NCBI GenBank assembly: GCA_029717555.1
Contig: JAMDHS010000008.1
Location: forward strand, 248,001 to 312,000
Source of the DNA: Peribolospora baueri
Lineage: Eukaryota > Basidiomycota > Peribolosporomycetes > Peribolosporales > Peribolosporaceae
Direction: 5' to 3'
Length of the DNA: 64,000 bases
In this document: one piece after another, positions 20,687 to 31,596 of the stretch
Layout: every line of letters starts with the position of its first letter
How positions within the stretch are numbered: the stretch's first letter is position 1
The notes under the pieces: generated by a model
The model's database searches: none
Told to the model about the DNA's origin: nothing
Seen by the model: only the letters and a program-made list of their open reading frames with translations
Position numbers and translations under genes: made by a program

Positions 20687-23631
20687 ATGGCCTTCTCCCT
20701 TCGCACCCTGAGGCGTATGCAACGCTTAGCGTTGCTGTGCGTCGCCATTGCCCTCATCATGCTCGTATCGAGATGGCTGTTCGGGGGGATGCATGAGCCC
20801 TCACCATCTTCCTCTCGACCGGCTCTGCAAGTGGAGATGCACGGGCACACAGGCTGGTGGTGGAACGGCGGCGCCGGCGGAGAAGGACATAGGGCGCTTC
20901 TGGAAGGCCAGCGAGGCTCCCCAGGCGAGGGCGGTGGAGGGGGGGATGCGATGCCAGTCGGCTTGGGCCTCTCGCTTCCCTCTCTGGCCGACGCCGCGGC
21001 AGCTCTTGAGCCCATCCCTCCGCTTCCGCCAGAGCTCCTCCCGGACACGCAGCACGCTTCCTCTGCCGCGCATGCTCGCCCAGCGTCTTTCCTACCTGCC
21101 ATCGGCCAAGCAGACTTTGTCTCCTCGCTCACCTCCCCGCTCGACCTCGCGCCGTTGACGTCTCCCGACATCGACGCTCTTCATGCGGACGGAAGGGTCA
21201 GCTTCAAGAAGGGCGATTTGCACCCCATCCCGGCGCTCTTGAAGAGGGCCATGGAGAGGTGGGAAGAGAAACTATCCAGGCAGAGCTCGAATGGGGTGGA
21301 GGCTGTGGCAGAGTATAGACGGAGGTATGGGAGGAACCCGCCGAAGGGGTACGATCAATGGTGAGCTTCATCTTTTCCCGTCTCGCAGCAGTTGTTTGTT
21401 GGCTTGACGATTTGGCCTATCCGCTTTCCAAAACGTATGTCTGGTGCTCATCTGTGTCGTGCGCACATCTTTGTTCCGTGAACCTTTCCCAGGTATGCCT
21501 TCGCCCGAGAGAACTCTGTGGTCTTGATCGACGAGTTTGACCGTATTCACAAGGATCTCGAGCTCTTCTGGGCAATGTCGCCGGAGACGATGGCGGAACG
21601 GCTTGAGACGGCGAGCAAGTGGCCTTTCACATGGGGGTGCAAAGTGGAGGATGGAGTCGTCAGTCTGGTGGGCGAATTGGCGCATCATGATCGGGCGAAG
21701 GGACAGATGAAGCTGATGCAGAGGTTAGTCTGTGCCGATTGCTGCGCTGGAGCATGGTCCTGGATTTGATACTACCTTTCCGACCCGATGCTCTTCCCTT
21801 ATATCATGCAGGTTCGCACACCATCTTCCGAATCTCTTGGCCTGGTACAACGGCCACGACACGCCCAGAGTCGCCTTGACTTGGGAAGAGCGGCAACGGT
21901 TAAAGGAGCTGATCAGGACAGAGCAATGTGAGACTCGTCAGGCATACCCGTACGCTTTCAGGACCCGTTCCAATTTGCTCAGACTGACCAGACGGTGTGC
22001 CGTTTCGTCGCTCCCTCCGATGATGCGATGGCCTCAGACGACCAGGTCGCGCGGGATGAGGATACCGCCCAGCCACCTTCTGACGTGATGGACGTGTCCG
22101 TGGTGAAGCAATGTCCCCCCGACTCTCCAGTGCGCACGATCTACCAGCCCTGGCAAGCCCTTCCGATGGACATGAAGGGTACCGAGATGCCGGACCCACC
22201 GAAGACGCTCCAAGGCGAGGAGGCGGACGCTGTCCTCCTCGTCGACCATCTCGCGTCGTACAACGGCTGCTCTTCTCCTTATCTTCGCTTCTATCACACC
22301 GCACTCACCTTCCTCGGAGGCGGTCCTTGCGGACAACTATACCCTTTCTTCTCCATGGGCGCCAACGACCCGTCGGCCGACATCCTCGCCGTGCCGACCG
22401 AACAGGTAGAAGACCCCGTGGGCGAAGATATCCCCTGGCGCGAAAAGGACGACAAGTTGGTGTGGCGCGGTCAGACGTCAGGGCTTGTCTGGTCCAGGCA
22501 CACGCCGTGGAGAACTTCACAGCGCGCTCGGGCCCACCTCCTGACGCACGAGGACGGCTCTGATCCGAAGACTCCGCCCGTCCGCAACGTCACCTACTCT
22601 GACCGGCGCGGAGCGGTGCAGGTGGCTCAAGTGCCAAAGGTGGTGCTGAACGAGCTAATGGACGTAGGCATGGTGGGGCCACCTGTGCAGTGCATACGTG
22701 AAGACGGCACGTGCGATGAGATGGAACGTACGTTCAAAGGGTACGCCTCGAGAATGAGCAAGGAGGAGGCAAACAGGAGCAAATACGTGTTGGACAGTGC
22801 GTGGGCTCTGCTTCGTCCAATGCTGACGTTTGACAGATGAAGCTGACCGTGTTCCATACCGTGCCGGCTTCTTACGCTGACTCTGGTCTGTTTGGCTCGG
22901 CCTGTAGTTGATGGGAACTCGTGGTCGGGCAGGTTCCACCGCCTTCTCAGTTCTAACAGCGCCGTGGTCAAAGCGACCATGTACCCGGAGTGGTTCAGCG
23001 ACTGGATCGAGGTGAGCTGAGCGAGGCAATTTTTGTTTTGCTTCCTTCTAATGGCGGACGAACTTGAGAGATCTAATCCGTGCCCTCCGCCGTACTTGGT
23101 CCACGACTGCAGCCCTGGCTTCACTATATACCTATTTCGCCTGACTATTCGGATTTGTACGACGTCATGGCTTACTTCCGAGGTCAGCACGTTTTCAAGT
23201 GTTCATTCTTTTCGCGAACGGCCCTGCTGATTCTGGCCTCGACTTGGTCTCATCCGTCACCTATCAGGCTTTGGAGACAACCCGGACGCGCCGCCGACGG
23301 CCGTCGCGCACGACGGGCAAGCTCGCTTCATCGCCGAGGAGGGCAAATTATGGGTGCAAGATCACTTCCGGTGGCAGGACATGGAGGCGTACGCTTTCAG
23401 GCTGTACCTGGGTGAGCACGCCGTCGTCAGCGAGCGCCTCCCTCCCTCTTTCTCGCTTCGGATAATCCGTTCAGTCATGCTCACCTAGGCGCCCCGGCCT
23501 CTCCGCTCCTCGCAGAATACGGCCGCTTGCTATCGCCGGATAGAGAAAATATGGACTACGTCGGCACGGGAGAGGAGCTGGACAGTCTAGCTTTCCGGCC
23601 TCGTGATCGAAATGTAGCGGACATGGAATGA
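20687..23631 (+). CDS. CAP10-family glycosyltransferase (Cxt1-like xylosyltransferase)
   Basis: Exons 20687..21360, 21493..21723, 21812..21927, 22038..22796, 22908..23011, 23113..23182, 23268..23411 and 23516..23631 give 737 residues. It is a type II membrane protein: a short basic N-terminus, one membrane anchor at about residues 12-32 ([19 protein letters not shown]), a stem and a luminal catalytic domain. Family marks are [47 protein letters not shown] (a possible N-glycosylation site), [34 protein letters not shown] and [28 protein letters not shown] (split here only by introns). In Cryptococcus such enzymes transfer xylose to capsule and glycolipid glycans in the Golgi; the donor and acceptor here are unknown. 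Intron 3 (21928..22037) passes over several AGs before the one that keeps frame. Confidence 0.88.
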
Positions 23632-24292
23632 AACTTGATCGAAAGTTTCGCAGAATAATCGGAACAACATACTACCGGGTACCCTTTTCACGTCGGTCGC
23701 CGCCCAAATGGGAGACGCTCTAGGAAAACGCCGTGCGGGGGAAATGAATGGGATGAACATCGGACTGCCCTGCCATAAGCGGCGGCGCCCATCGGCCGAC
23801 CCCGCTTCAAAGTCTCCGTAGCGAGGCCGACTTGGCAAGCGCGCTTCGAGACGTGCGGTGCGGTGCGGATGGACTGATAAGACAAAGCGTTTACACGAGG
23901 CATCAAGTGTGTACGTAGCATCACATGTGACTGGGAACGAGACCTGCGAGTCAAAGTCACGGGGGCGGCCAAGAGATGGGAGGGGGGGAAAGAGTAGGAA
24001 GAGCAGCGTCGAGGGCGCGGGCAATGATAATGTGGGGGCAAACAAACGGGCGAGCGAAGAGGTGATCGCTGGAGAGGAAGCGGGGGGTACCGAGGACGAG
24101 CTGGCTGGGCGAGCTCGGGAAGAAAGAAGGAAGGAGAATGGAAGGCAAGGGGACGGGGCGAGAAGGGGTATGAAATGAAGCAGGCGCGACGAAACGAGTA
24201 CGGAGAAAAACATACAAGGGGACGGACACACAAGACAATGACACACACACACACACACACACACACGGCGGTCGTCACGGGGACGCCGCCGG
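23632..24292. other. Convergent intergenic region
   Basis: 3' ends of the glycosyltransferase and the ankyrin gene. It contains an AC dinucleotide repeat at 24241..24266. The minus-strand frames crossing it are Phe/Leu/Ser/Pro-rich by base bias and are not taken as genes. Confidence 0.5.
24241..24266. repeat. AC dinucleotide microsatellite
   Basis: Thirteen uninterrupted AC units just past the stop codon of the ankyrin gene, probably in its 3' untranslated region. Confidence 0.9.
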
Positions 24293-27200
24293 TCAACGAC
24301 CGACGATCGACTTGACCATATTCTTCATAAACCTCCGCTTGCTCCCCTTGGCTCCCGGTTCGGCCACCGTCTCAGCATACTCGGCTTCAGGAGGGGGGGC
24401 GGCGGGAACGCCTGCGACGTTATGGAGGCTACGCGAGGTCGAAACGTGTACGAGGTGGGCCGCCGGGTTGGGAGAGGAGCCAAAGGCAAGACCGAGACCG
24501 AGCGCCCGTCCGCTCTGCTCGGCGCTCCGTGTGCGAGTCAGGTCGGCGAACGAGGTGGTTGCGCCGTCGACGCCGTGCGTCTGGGCGTGGGAATAGCCGT
24601 ATCCGTGGAGGGAGGCGGTGCCGTGACCAAGAAAGTAGGCGTGGGAGGATCCGGGATAGGCAGCTGGTTTGTTGCCTGCCGACAAAGGCGACGGTGACTC
24701 TCCCTGGCCGAGTCCGACGACGACGCCGGACGAGGTCGGGCTGCGAGTCAGCGGCAGAGGCTTGTCTCGAGCGGGCTTGACCGCAATCCCGCCAGCGGCG
24801 CCTCCGTGGGAGGCTCCTCCGACGACCTGACGAGGTGCCAAAGGCGAGGTCGAAGGCGACGGCGTGCTGCTGCTCGGGCCGCCAGGGGAGCGACCGGCGA
24901 CGAGGTCGAGCGGCACCGAGCCGCTGTGGCGGTGCTTGGACTGGGCACTGGGCGAGGAGGAGGGGGACAGGTCGAAAGAGAAGGAAGAGTGGGTGTGGAC
25001 GACGTCAAAGGCCGTCGCGCCCGAACGTGCGGGAGAGCGATGGCTTTGGGCGCCGTATGGGGGAGATGCGGGCGAGCCGAGCTTGGAGTTGTGCAAGGGC
25101 GAGCTGGCTTTGGGGGTGAGAGAGTAAGAGTGCGGGTCGGAGCGGGCGGGGAGGGTGGAAGTGGTGGAGGATGAAGCGGAGAGGGGAGGAGCGTCGTGTT
25201 CGAACGAGAGAGACGGCCGAGGCGAGTCGCGCTGGCCGCTGAGACTCTTCCGCATCGGCTCAGGGCTCGCCGGAGCAGTGCGACCGACGGAAGCGGCGCG
25301 CTTGGCGCGCGCGGCAGCTTGACGACGCCACTGGATGTTATCCAGCGCGGCCTGGACATGGAATGGGGGCGTCGGGTCGCGAGGGTCAGGAGCGTACCAA
25401 GGCACGGAAGAGGCGGCCGCCTCGTCGGGGGCGGTCATGGGCCGACTGGGAGCCTTGCCGAGGGAAGAAGAAGAGGAGGAAGTGATGACGGCGGTGGCGG
25501 CGCCGGCGGCGGGACCGGCGTTTCGACGACCGCCCTCCCAATCCGTCGGCCGGCGGGGCATGCGAGCGGAAAAACTGCGTCGGGCGTGATCGACGTCGCT
25601 GTTGGACGCCGCTCTGGAGCGGGTGGGGCGGCGGGAGCCGTCTTCTTGCACGGCCGAGGCCGGCGCACCGCTAGGCCTTGGGCTGTGTGCTCCTGTTGGC
25701 TGGCCGCCATGCTGTCGAGAAGCCTGTTCGGCCGCCGCCGGTGCACCTCCTTGGATGCTGCTCTTGGCGCTCCTCTTGCCGTCCGACGCCGCAGCCGCCG
25801 CGGCCGACCCGCTAGCTTTCCGGTCCCTCTGCTCCCTCTGACTATTCCTACTCGCCGCCTCAAGCTTCCTCTCCAGCGCCAAGCTCTCGCTATACGCGGC
25901 GAGCTGAGCCGAAAGACTAGGTACGCTCGTGCTCGAGCCGAAGCCGGGCAAGAGATGGAGAGAGCCTAGTGCGGAAGGGGAAGCGGAAGGGGAAGCGGAA
26001 GCGGAAGCGGAAGCGGAGGCGGCGGTCGCGGTGTTGAACGCAAACAGCTCCTCCTCCGTCTTGCGGCGAAGCGACTGGGCAATCTCGTGTTGGGACGCGA
26101 TAAACTCGTGGTACTCTGGCGTGTCCCGTTCTGGCGGCGACACGCCGGACCAGGACCACTCGAGGACGGGAGAGAGCGGGGGTACGGAGGTGGAGCTGCT
26201 GGCGGTGCCTACGGACGTGGAGAGACCGGGATGGCCGGCGTGTTGTAGATGGGAGAGGTGGTGCTGGTGCTGATGGAGCAAGAGCTGCTGAGACGACGGA
26301 GACGGCGACGGCGGCACGGACGAGTCCGAGTTGGACCTCGACGGCGGCCGGCGTGGCGCGTCGCCGTCGCGGTCGCGGCTCGGTCTCGCGGTGGGGACGT
26401 CGAGGTGGGTGGATGGGCGAGGAAAGAGGGAGGAGGAGGACAAGGATGATGACGCCTTGGAAGGCGACAAGCCGTCGCCAAGCACGGTGGGACTAGAGGA
26501 AGTCGGAACAAAGGCGGGCGGGGAGGCGCCGGCGCCGGCGTTCCTCGACGGCGGCCTCGCGATCCCGCCAGGTCGACCGCTCCTCGACGCCGAGCCCGAT
26601 CCGGAGCCGGAGCCGGCAGAAGCGACAGAGCTAACGCTGTCCCCGCGATCGCGGCCGAAACCGGCGAGGAGGGCGGCGAGAGCGGGAGGAGGCAAAGGCG
26701 TGGGGGTGAAGGTGGCGGGAGAATCGCGGAGGGGCGAGGGGCCGGCTTGAGAGTCGGGGGTGAAAAAGTGGTCGTCGTCGGTGTGCGACTGCGACTGCGA
26801 CAGAGACTGCGCACCAGCGGCCAGACCGACAAGATCACGAGGCGTGCCAGGCCTGGAGGGAGAAGAGCCGAGGAGGAGGAGGCCGCGGAGGCGACGACCG
26901 GAGCCGGAGCGTCTGGACGAGATGGAAGAGGCCGAGTTGACGCTATCGGACCTCTGCAGGAGGGCGGCGGTGGGGAAGGCGCCGCCGGAAGGAGGGGGTT
27001 GGGTGGGCGTGGTGGCGGGGTCGTCGCCGTCGCCGTCGCCGTCGCCGAGGTCGTCATCGTCGCCGTCGCCATCATCAAGCGGACGATCAGGCAAACTGAC
27101 AAAGCCGCCATCGGCGCGACCGAGCCGATGCTTGCGGGGCGCTGGCGGTGCCCTGAGAGCCGAAGGCAAGCGTGCGTCTCCCTCTTGGTCGTAGTACGCG

Positions 27201-29509
27201 GCGTACTGCGACCTGGCGTCCTCCTCGTCGGCGAGCATCATCTCCTGCTCGCCGTCGTCGTGCTCCCCGCCGCCACCACCGCCGCCGCCAGACAAGCAAC
27301 CAGGGAGAGACGAACCGGCAGAAGCCTGTCGTCGTCGGGAAGACGAAAAGGCGGTCAAGCTAGCGTCGGACAACTTGCGCAAGCGGGCACGCGTGCCCGA
27401 GCCAAAGGGCCTCTTCGCCGAATCGCTTTCGGACGCGCTGATCTCGCTGTCGTCGTCATCGTCGCCGTACCCGTCGCCGTCGCCGCGTCGGGTAAATGTG
27501 GAAGGCTTGCGTGCGCGGAAGAAGGAGGCAGCGGCGGCGAACGTGCTGGTCGGCGCGGGTGTCGAAGGCGTAGGAGGCGTCGGAGCGGGGTCGGTCGTAG
27601 CGGGGTCGGTCGGAAACGCGTCGGCGTCAGCATCGGCGTCGACATCGGCGTGAGCAGGGCGTCGAAGGTCCTGCTGCGACGAGGAGCGCATGAGGTCTCG
27701 ATCTCGAGCGGCGGGCGTCAGCGAAGATGGCGGATGGACGGCGGCGGCAGCGGCGGAGCCGGGCATGGGGGTTAGGACGAAAGCGGTCTGGGAATGCGGA
27801 GCGCTCAGAGGCGGCCTCACCCCGCCGCCGCCGTCGGCTCCCTCTCCGCCCCCGCTCCCGCCTCCTCCGTCCGTTCCATATCCATATCCATATCCATATC
27901 CGTATCCGTATCCATATCCATAGCCATGCACCCCCGAGCCGTCCCCGCCCCCGCCTCTCGGACCAAGCCTGTTGCCCGGTCCCGGTCCCAATCCCCCTCC
28001 GAGCCTAGGCCCGTACCGGTCTCGCTCCTTGGGCGAGTCCATGCTACCCCTCCTCATGCTCTCCAACTTCCAAAGCCTCTCCTCTTCCTCCTCCGCCTCG
28101 TCGTCCACAGAAGACCTCCTACCGGACGCGCCAGACGACCCCGCGGCGGGTGCGGCGGGTACGGCAGACGAAGAGGACGAGCCGAGCGTCTCTGCGGAAG
28201 CCTTGCGAAAAAGATGGGTGAGGCTGCGCTTGCCACGCAGTCGGTGATGGGCGGCGCCCAAACCGAGGTGTGCATGCTGGTGGTGATGCGACGCGCGTCC
28301 ATGGCTGGACGAGCGAACGGGCGAGACGGGCGGGTGGGGCGAGGTGGGCGTCGCGAGCTCCTCCATGAGGCCCAAGGCGAGCGCACCGCCTGCGCCGTCA
28401 CCAAAGCCGTCACTGGTGGCGGAATTGGGCATGCTTCGCGTGGAGACGGGAGCGGAAGCGGGCGAGGGCTGCTGTGCGCCAAAGGCGGAGCGGAGCGCTG
28501 CGCCGGGGCGAGCGGCCTTTTCGATGATGGAAGGCAGGCTCGGCCTGCGTTTCGCCTGCTGGGCGGGGTGGTGGTGGGGGTGCTGCGGCGACGGGCGATG
28601 GGAGGCGGGACCACCGGGAGAGGGGAGCGGGGACGATGGGCCGACGTCGCTGGTGGGTGTAGCGGAGCGGAGGAGAGGACCGGGCTCGGAGGCGTCGCTG
28701 CTCGTCCGCCTGGGCAGGGAAGATGCGGAGGAAGGGGGGCCGCCTAAGCTGGGCCTGCCGGCGGCAAAGGCGGAGGAGGCGAGGCGGAGGTTGGGGTTGG
28801 AGGAGACCTTGGCGAGGTTGGGCTTGGCGCGAGCGAGCAGGACCTTCTCTCTCGCAGCGGCGGCGGCCCTGGAGGCGATGTTGTCAAAGGAACGCTGGCC
28901 GTGGAGGGCGAGCGAGAGGGGGCCAGAGGAGGCGGGGGACGGCGGGGAGGAGGAAGAAGAAGCAGGAGGGGCTGGGGCAAGGGTAGGGAGCCTGTGGGCG
29001 CTTGTACTGGCGGCGGCGGGCTCGAAGACAGGCGCCCTGAGGAGGGCGACGACGTCGGTATGGCCGTTGCTGGCGGCGAGGGCCGCGGGCGAGTAGCCGT
29101 ACTTGTCCAGGGCGTCGGCCCCGCCGCCGCTGACAAGAAGAAGACGGACGACGGCGAGGTGGCCATTGGCGGCGGCGAAATGGAGAGGAGTAGAACCTGC
29201 GGTGCCAACGGCGTCGCCAGTGCCGGCGCGGATGCGTTCGTTGGTGAGGCGGCGCGGGAGGCGAGGGGCGTTGACGTCGGCGCCGTGGTCGAGGAGCATG
29301 CGGACCACCGCCTCGTTGCCGCCGGAGCAGGCAGCGTGGAGGGGGAGGACGCCGTTGAGGACGGAGTTGGTGGGCTGGCCGTTGTCGAGAGCGTACTTGA
29401 CCAGGCCGAGGTTGCCGCTGGCAGCGGCGGCGTGGAGACCGAGGTTGGTGTACTCGGTGGAGACGTTGTAGCGGGCCTCTGCGCGAGCGGCAGCTCGGGA
29501 GGGAGCCAT
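24293..29509 (-). CDS. Large ankyrin-repeat protein with disordered tail
   Basis: A single exon of 1738 codons, unusual among the intron-rich neighbours. About four ankyrin repeats lie at residues 20-165 (LGLHAAAASGNLGLVKYAL, LPLHAACSGGNEAVVRMLL, STPLHFAAANGHLAVVRLLL, SPAALAASNGHTDVVALL). The rest is Ser/Pro/Gly/Ala-rich with many short basic-Ser motifs, poly-Gly and poly-Asp runs and a GY run from a hexanucleotide repeat. The C-terminus is a short conserved-looking basic segment, RRFMKNMVKSIVGR. I recognise the N-terminal ankyrin layout as one seen in other basidiomycetes, but no function is known to me. Ankyrins imply a protein-binding role; the basic C-terminus could bind membrane or a partner. 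The start at 29509 is the first ATG, MAPSRAAARAEARYNVSTEY. Confidence 0.85.
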   Translation of the reverse strand: MAPSRAAARAEARYNVSTEYTNLGLHAAAASGNLGLVKYALDNGQPTNSVLNGVLPLHAACSGGNEAVVRMLLDHGADVNAPRLPRRLTNERIRAGTGDAVGTAGSTPLHFAAANGHLAVVRLLLVSGGGADALDKYGYSPAALAASNGHTDVVALLRAPVFEPAAASTSAHRLPTLAPAPPASSSSSPPSPASSGPLSLALHGQRSFDNIASRAAAAAREKVLLARAKPNLAKVSSNPNLRLASSAFAAGRPSLGGPPSSASSLPRRTSSDASEPGPLLRSATPTSDVGPSSPLPSPGGPASHRPSPQHPHHHPAQQAKRRPSLPSIIEKAARPGAALRSAFGAQQPSPASAPVSTRSMPNSATSDGFGDGAGGALALGLMEELATPTSPHPPVSPVRSSSHGRASHHHQHAHLGLGAAHHRLRGKRSLTHLFRKASAETLGSSSSSAVPAAPAAGSSGASGRRSSVDDEAEEEEERLWKLESMRRGSMDSPKERDRYGPRLGGGLGPGPGNRLGPRGGGGDGSGVHGYGYGYGYGYGYGYGYGTDGGGGSGGGEGADGGGGVRPPLSAPHSQTAFVLTPMPGSAAAAAVHPPSSLTPAARDRDLMRSSSQQDLRRPAHADVDADADADAFPTDPATTDPAPTPPTPSTPAPTSTFAAAASFFRARKPSTFTRRGDGDGYGDDDDDSEISASESDSAKRPFGSGTRARLRKLSDASLTAFSSSRRRQASAGSSLPGCLSGGGGGGGGEHDDGEQEMMLADEEDARSQYAAYYDQEGDARLPSALRAPPAPRKHRLGRADGGFVSLPDRPLDDGDGDDDDLGDGDGDGDDPATTPTQPPPSGGAFPTAALLQRSDSVNSASSISSRRSGSGRRLRGLLLLGSSPSRPGTPRDLVGLAAGAQSLSQSQSHTDDDHFFTPDSQAGPSPLRDSPATFTPTPLPPPALAALLAGFGRDRGDSVSSVASAGSGSGSGSASRSGRPGGIARPPSRNAGAGASPPAFVPTSSSPTVLGDGLSPSKASSSLSSSSLFPRPSTHLDVPTARPSRDRDGDAPRRPPSRSNSDSSVPPSPSPSSQQLLLHQHQHHLSHLQHAGHPGLSTSVGTASSSTSVPPLSPVLEWSWSGVSPPERDTPEYHEFIASQHEIAQSLRRKTEEELFAFNTATAASASASASASPSASPSALGSLHLLPGFGSSTSVPSLSAQLAAYSESLALERKLEAASRNSQREQRDRKASGSAAAAAASDGKRSAKSSIQGGAPAAAEQASRQHGGQPTGAHSPRPSGAPASAVQEDGSRRPTRSRAASNSDVDHARRSFSARMPRRPTDWEGGRRNAGPAAGAATAVITSSSSSSLGKAPSRPMTAPDEAAASSVPWYAPDPRDPTPPFHVQAALDNIQWRRQAAARAKRAASVGRTAPASPEPMRKSLSGQRDSPRPSLSFEHDAPPLSASSSTTSTLPARSDPHSYSLTPKASSPLHNSKLGSPASPPYGAQSHRSPARSGATAFDVVHTHSSFSFDLSPSSSPSAQSKHRHSGSVPLDLVAGRSPGGPSSSTPSPSTSPLAPRQVVGGASHGGAAGGIAVKPARDKPLPLTRSPTSSGVVVGLGQGESPSPLSAGNKPAAYPGSSHAYFLGHGTASLHGYGYSHAQTHGVDGATTSFADLTRTRSAEQSGRALGLGLAFGSSPNPAAHLVHVSTSRSLHNVAGVPAAPPPEAEYAETVAEPGAKGSKRRFMKNMVKSIVGR
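27876..27922. repeat. Hexanucleotide repeat encoding a Gly-Tyr run
   Basis: About eight units of CATATC/CGTATC on the plus strand, inside the ankyrin gene, read as Gly-Tyr pairs on the coding strand. The period of six keeps the frame whatever the copy number. Confidence 0.85.
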
Positions 29510-31596
29510 GATGAATTGGCGGAGGGGCTAGGGCGGGCGAGAGGAGGGGGTGAGAGGGAAGATGGTGGGGAGACGGAGACGGCCAAAGAGGCGTTCCGCC
29601 TTGTCTGGGAGATGGAAAGAGGGAGGAGAAGGAAAGAAAGAAGGAAGGAAGGGATGAAAGAATGGATGACTGAAAGAAAGAAGGGATGAACGAAAGAAAG
29701 AAAGAATGAAAGAAAGACGACTGAAAGCGATGGCGTGGGTGGATCAGACAAGGTCACACACACAGCTCGCGCTCGGTCAGGCGGTGCGGTCCGAGGGTGT
29801 GGATGATGATGACGACGTGCCGGGGCTGTGGATGATGATGATGTGCCGGGGCGACGGCCAGTCGACGGGGTGGGGGATATGATATGATATGATATGACCG
29901 AGGGGGCCTCGAAGAGGCCTCAGCTTGGTCGGGAATGGAATCGACTCGAATGGAATCGACTCGAGGTGACGGCGTGGCAGCGCTCTCGAGCCTTCGCCGC
30001 TCCCACCCACTCACTCACTCCACTCGCAAGCCAGGGCGGCGTTTGGACGGGGCAGGCAAGGGCGGGGGGAGAGGGAGTGGGAAGAGGAGAGGAGCGAGGG
30101 TGGAGACGAGGAGGGGTGTGCGGGGGGGGTCGGCGAGGAGGAAGAGGGAGTGGTGGTCGTAGAGGAAAGAGGAGGATGATTGGATTTGGTTCCAGCTCGC
30201 TCGATCCGACAGTCGATCGATCGACGGATGGATGGACGGGCGAACGTGGACTGTCCCGCTCGCTCTCTTGTCTGCGCAAGAGGGCGACGGCGGCGCGGGG
30301 ACAAGGAGCGAGGGCGAGGTGAAGCGGTGCGAGGTGATGGCGATGGCGATGGTGATGGAGATGGAGATGGACCGCTGGCTGACGGATGGGCGTAGGTATA
30401 TTTATTACTCCGCGTGGAGTCACGACGGTTTCTATCCTATCTATCTGATCAACTGCCACCTGCTCTTCCTCATGGCGACGACGAGAGGTACGGCTCGCCG
30501 TGTATCCGTATCCGATACGAGCGGCCGTCGAGAGACAGACAGCGACGATAGACGATCCCGTTCCATCCTCCATCTTCTTGCTCTCCACTCCACTCCACTC
30601 CACTCCGCACATCCAAGCGTAGCGTTCCTTCCACCCCCACCTCCAATCCCATCGCATCCCCATCCCATCCTGGCACCCGACCACCGAACGAGCAGCCGTC
30701 GCCTCCGGGACGGCCGGCCAGATGAGGCCAGACCCGATCAAGCCAAGCCAGATCCGGCCAGAACGACGACGCACGCACGCACACATACACATAGGCTCGA
30801 GTCGAGTCGAGTCGAGTCGAGTCGAGTCGATCGGGCACGGAACACCGAGCCCCCATCCCATCCCGTCACGTCACGTTTCAGTTCGGTTCGGTTCGGCTAT
30901 CTCGACTCCACTCCACTCGTCCATCTCGTGCGTTTCAGACGCCCGTTCACCGGCCAGCCCAAAAGGACGCATCGGTTATATCGTATCGTATCGTATCGCA
31001 CGACTCGACTCGTCCAAGAGAAAGACGAGGACGAGACGAGACGAGACGGTGCGATGACCGACGACCTACGACCGACGTCCTGCGCCGCGCTCCATGCTCC
31101 GTGCACGTGCCTATGCCTATGCTTATGCCTATGCCCGGCCATGCAACCAACCCAAACCACCTTCCGTCTCCCACCTCCCTCACTCACACCCACACCCTCA
31201 AAAACGCTCCCTCCCATCGCAATCGCATCGCGCGAGTTAAAAAAAAAAAGAGAGAGAAAAAGAAAAAGAAAAACATCGGGTCGTATAGTCTTTCATCACA
31301 TCGCTCCCCAACCGAGCCTCTATCCATTTTTTCGTTTACGGTTGGTCGTCGGAATCGTGACAGGCATGAATGAGACGAACGTGACGTGACCGGACGAGAC
31401 CAGGCGAGGCCATGCGAAGCCAGACAATGAAGAGACGAGCGTGAGACAAGAGCAACTCAGCACACGTCGCACGTCGCACGTACGCCTCGACGAGGGTATG
31501 TGTGCGACGAGGACGACGGACGGACGGACGGAGGGAAAGGAGGGGGAAAAGCAGAAAGAGGAGACGGCCGGGGACTGCGCCACGCCACGCCGCCCA
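29510..31596. other. 2.1-kb gene-free region rich in short tandem repeats
   Basis: The 5' region of the ankyrin gene and the 3' region of the elongase. It is packed with short arrays: GAAA-type units near 29630..29720, GATAT units near 29876..29896, TCGAG units near 30797..30830, GTTCG units near 30880..30900, TATCG units near 30975..30998 and GACGA units near 31030..31050. A 385-codon plus-strand frame (30232..31389) is explained by these repeats and is not called. Confidence 0.6.

Noticed and set aside
30232-31389. 385-codon plus-strand frame starting at an ATG
   Set aside because: Translates pentamer and tetramer repeats (runs of SRVESSRVE and MAMAMVMEMEM type); no domain and no partner exons.
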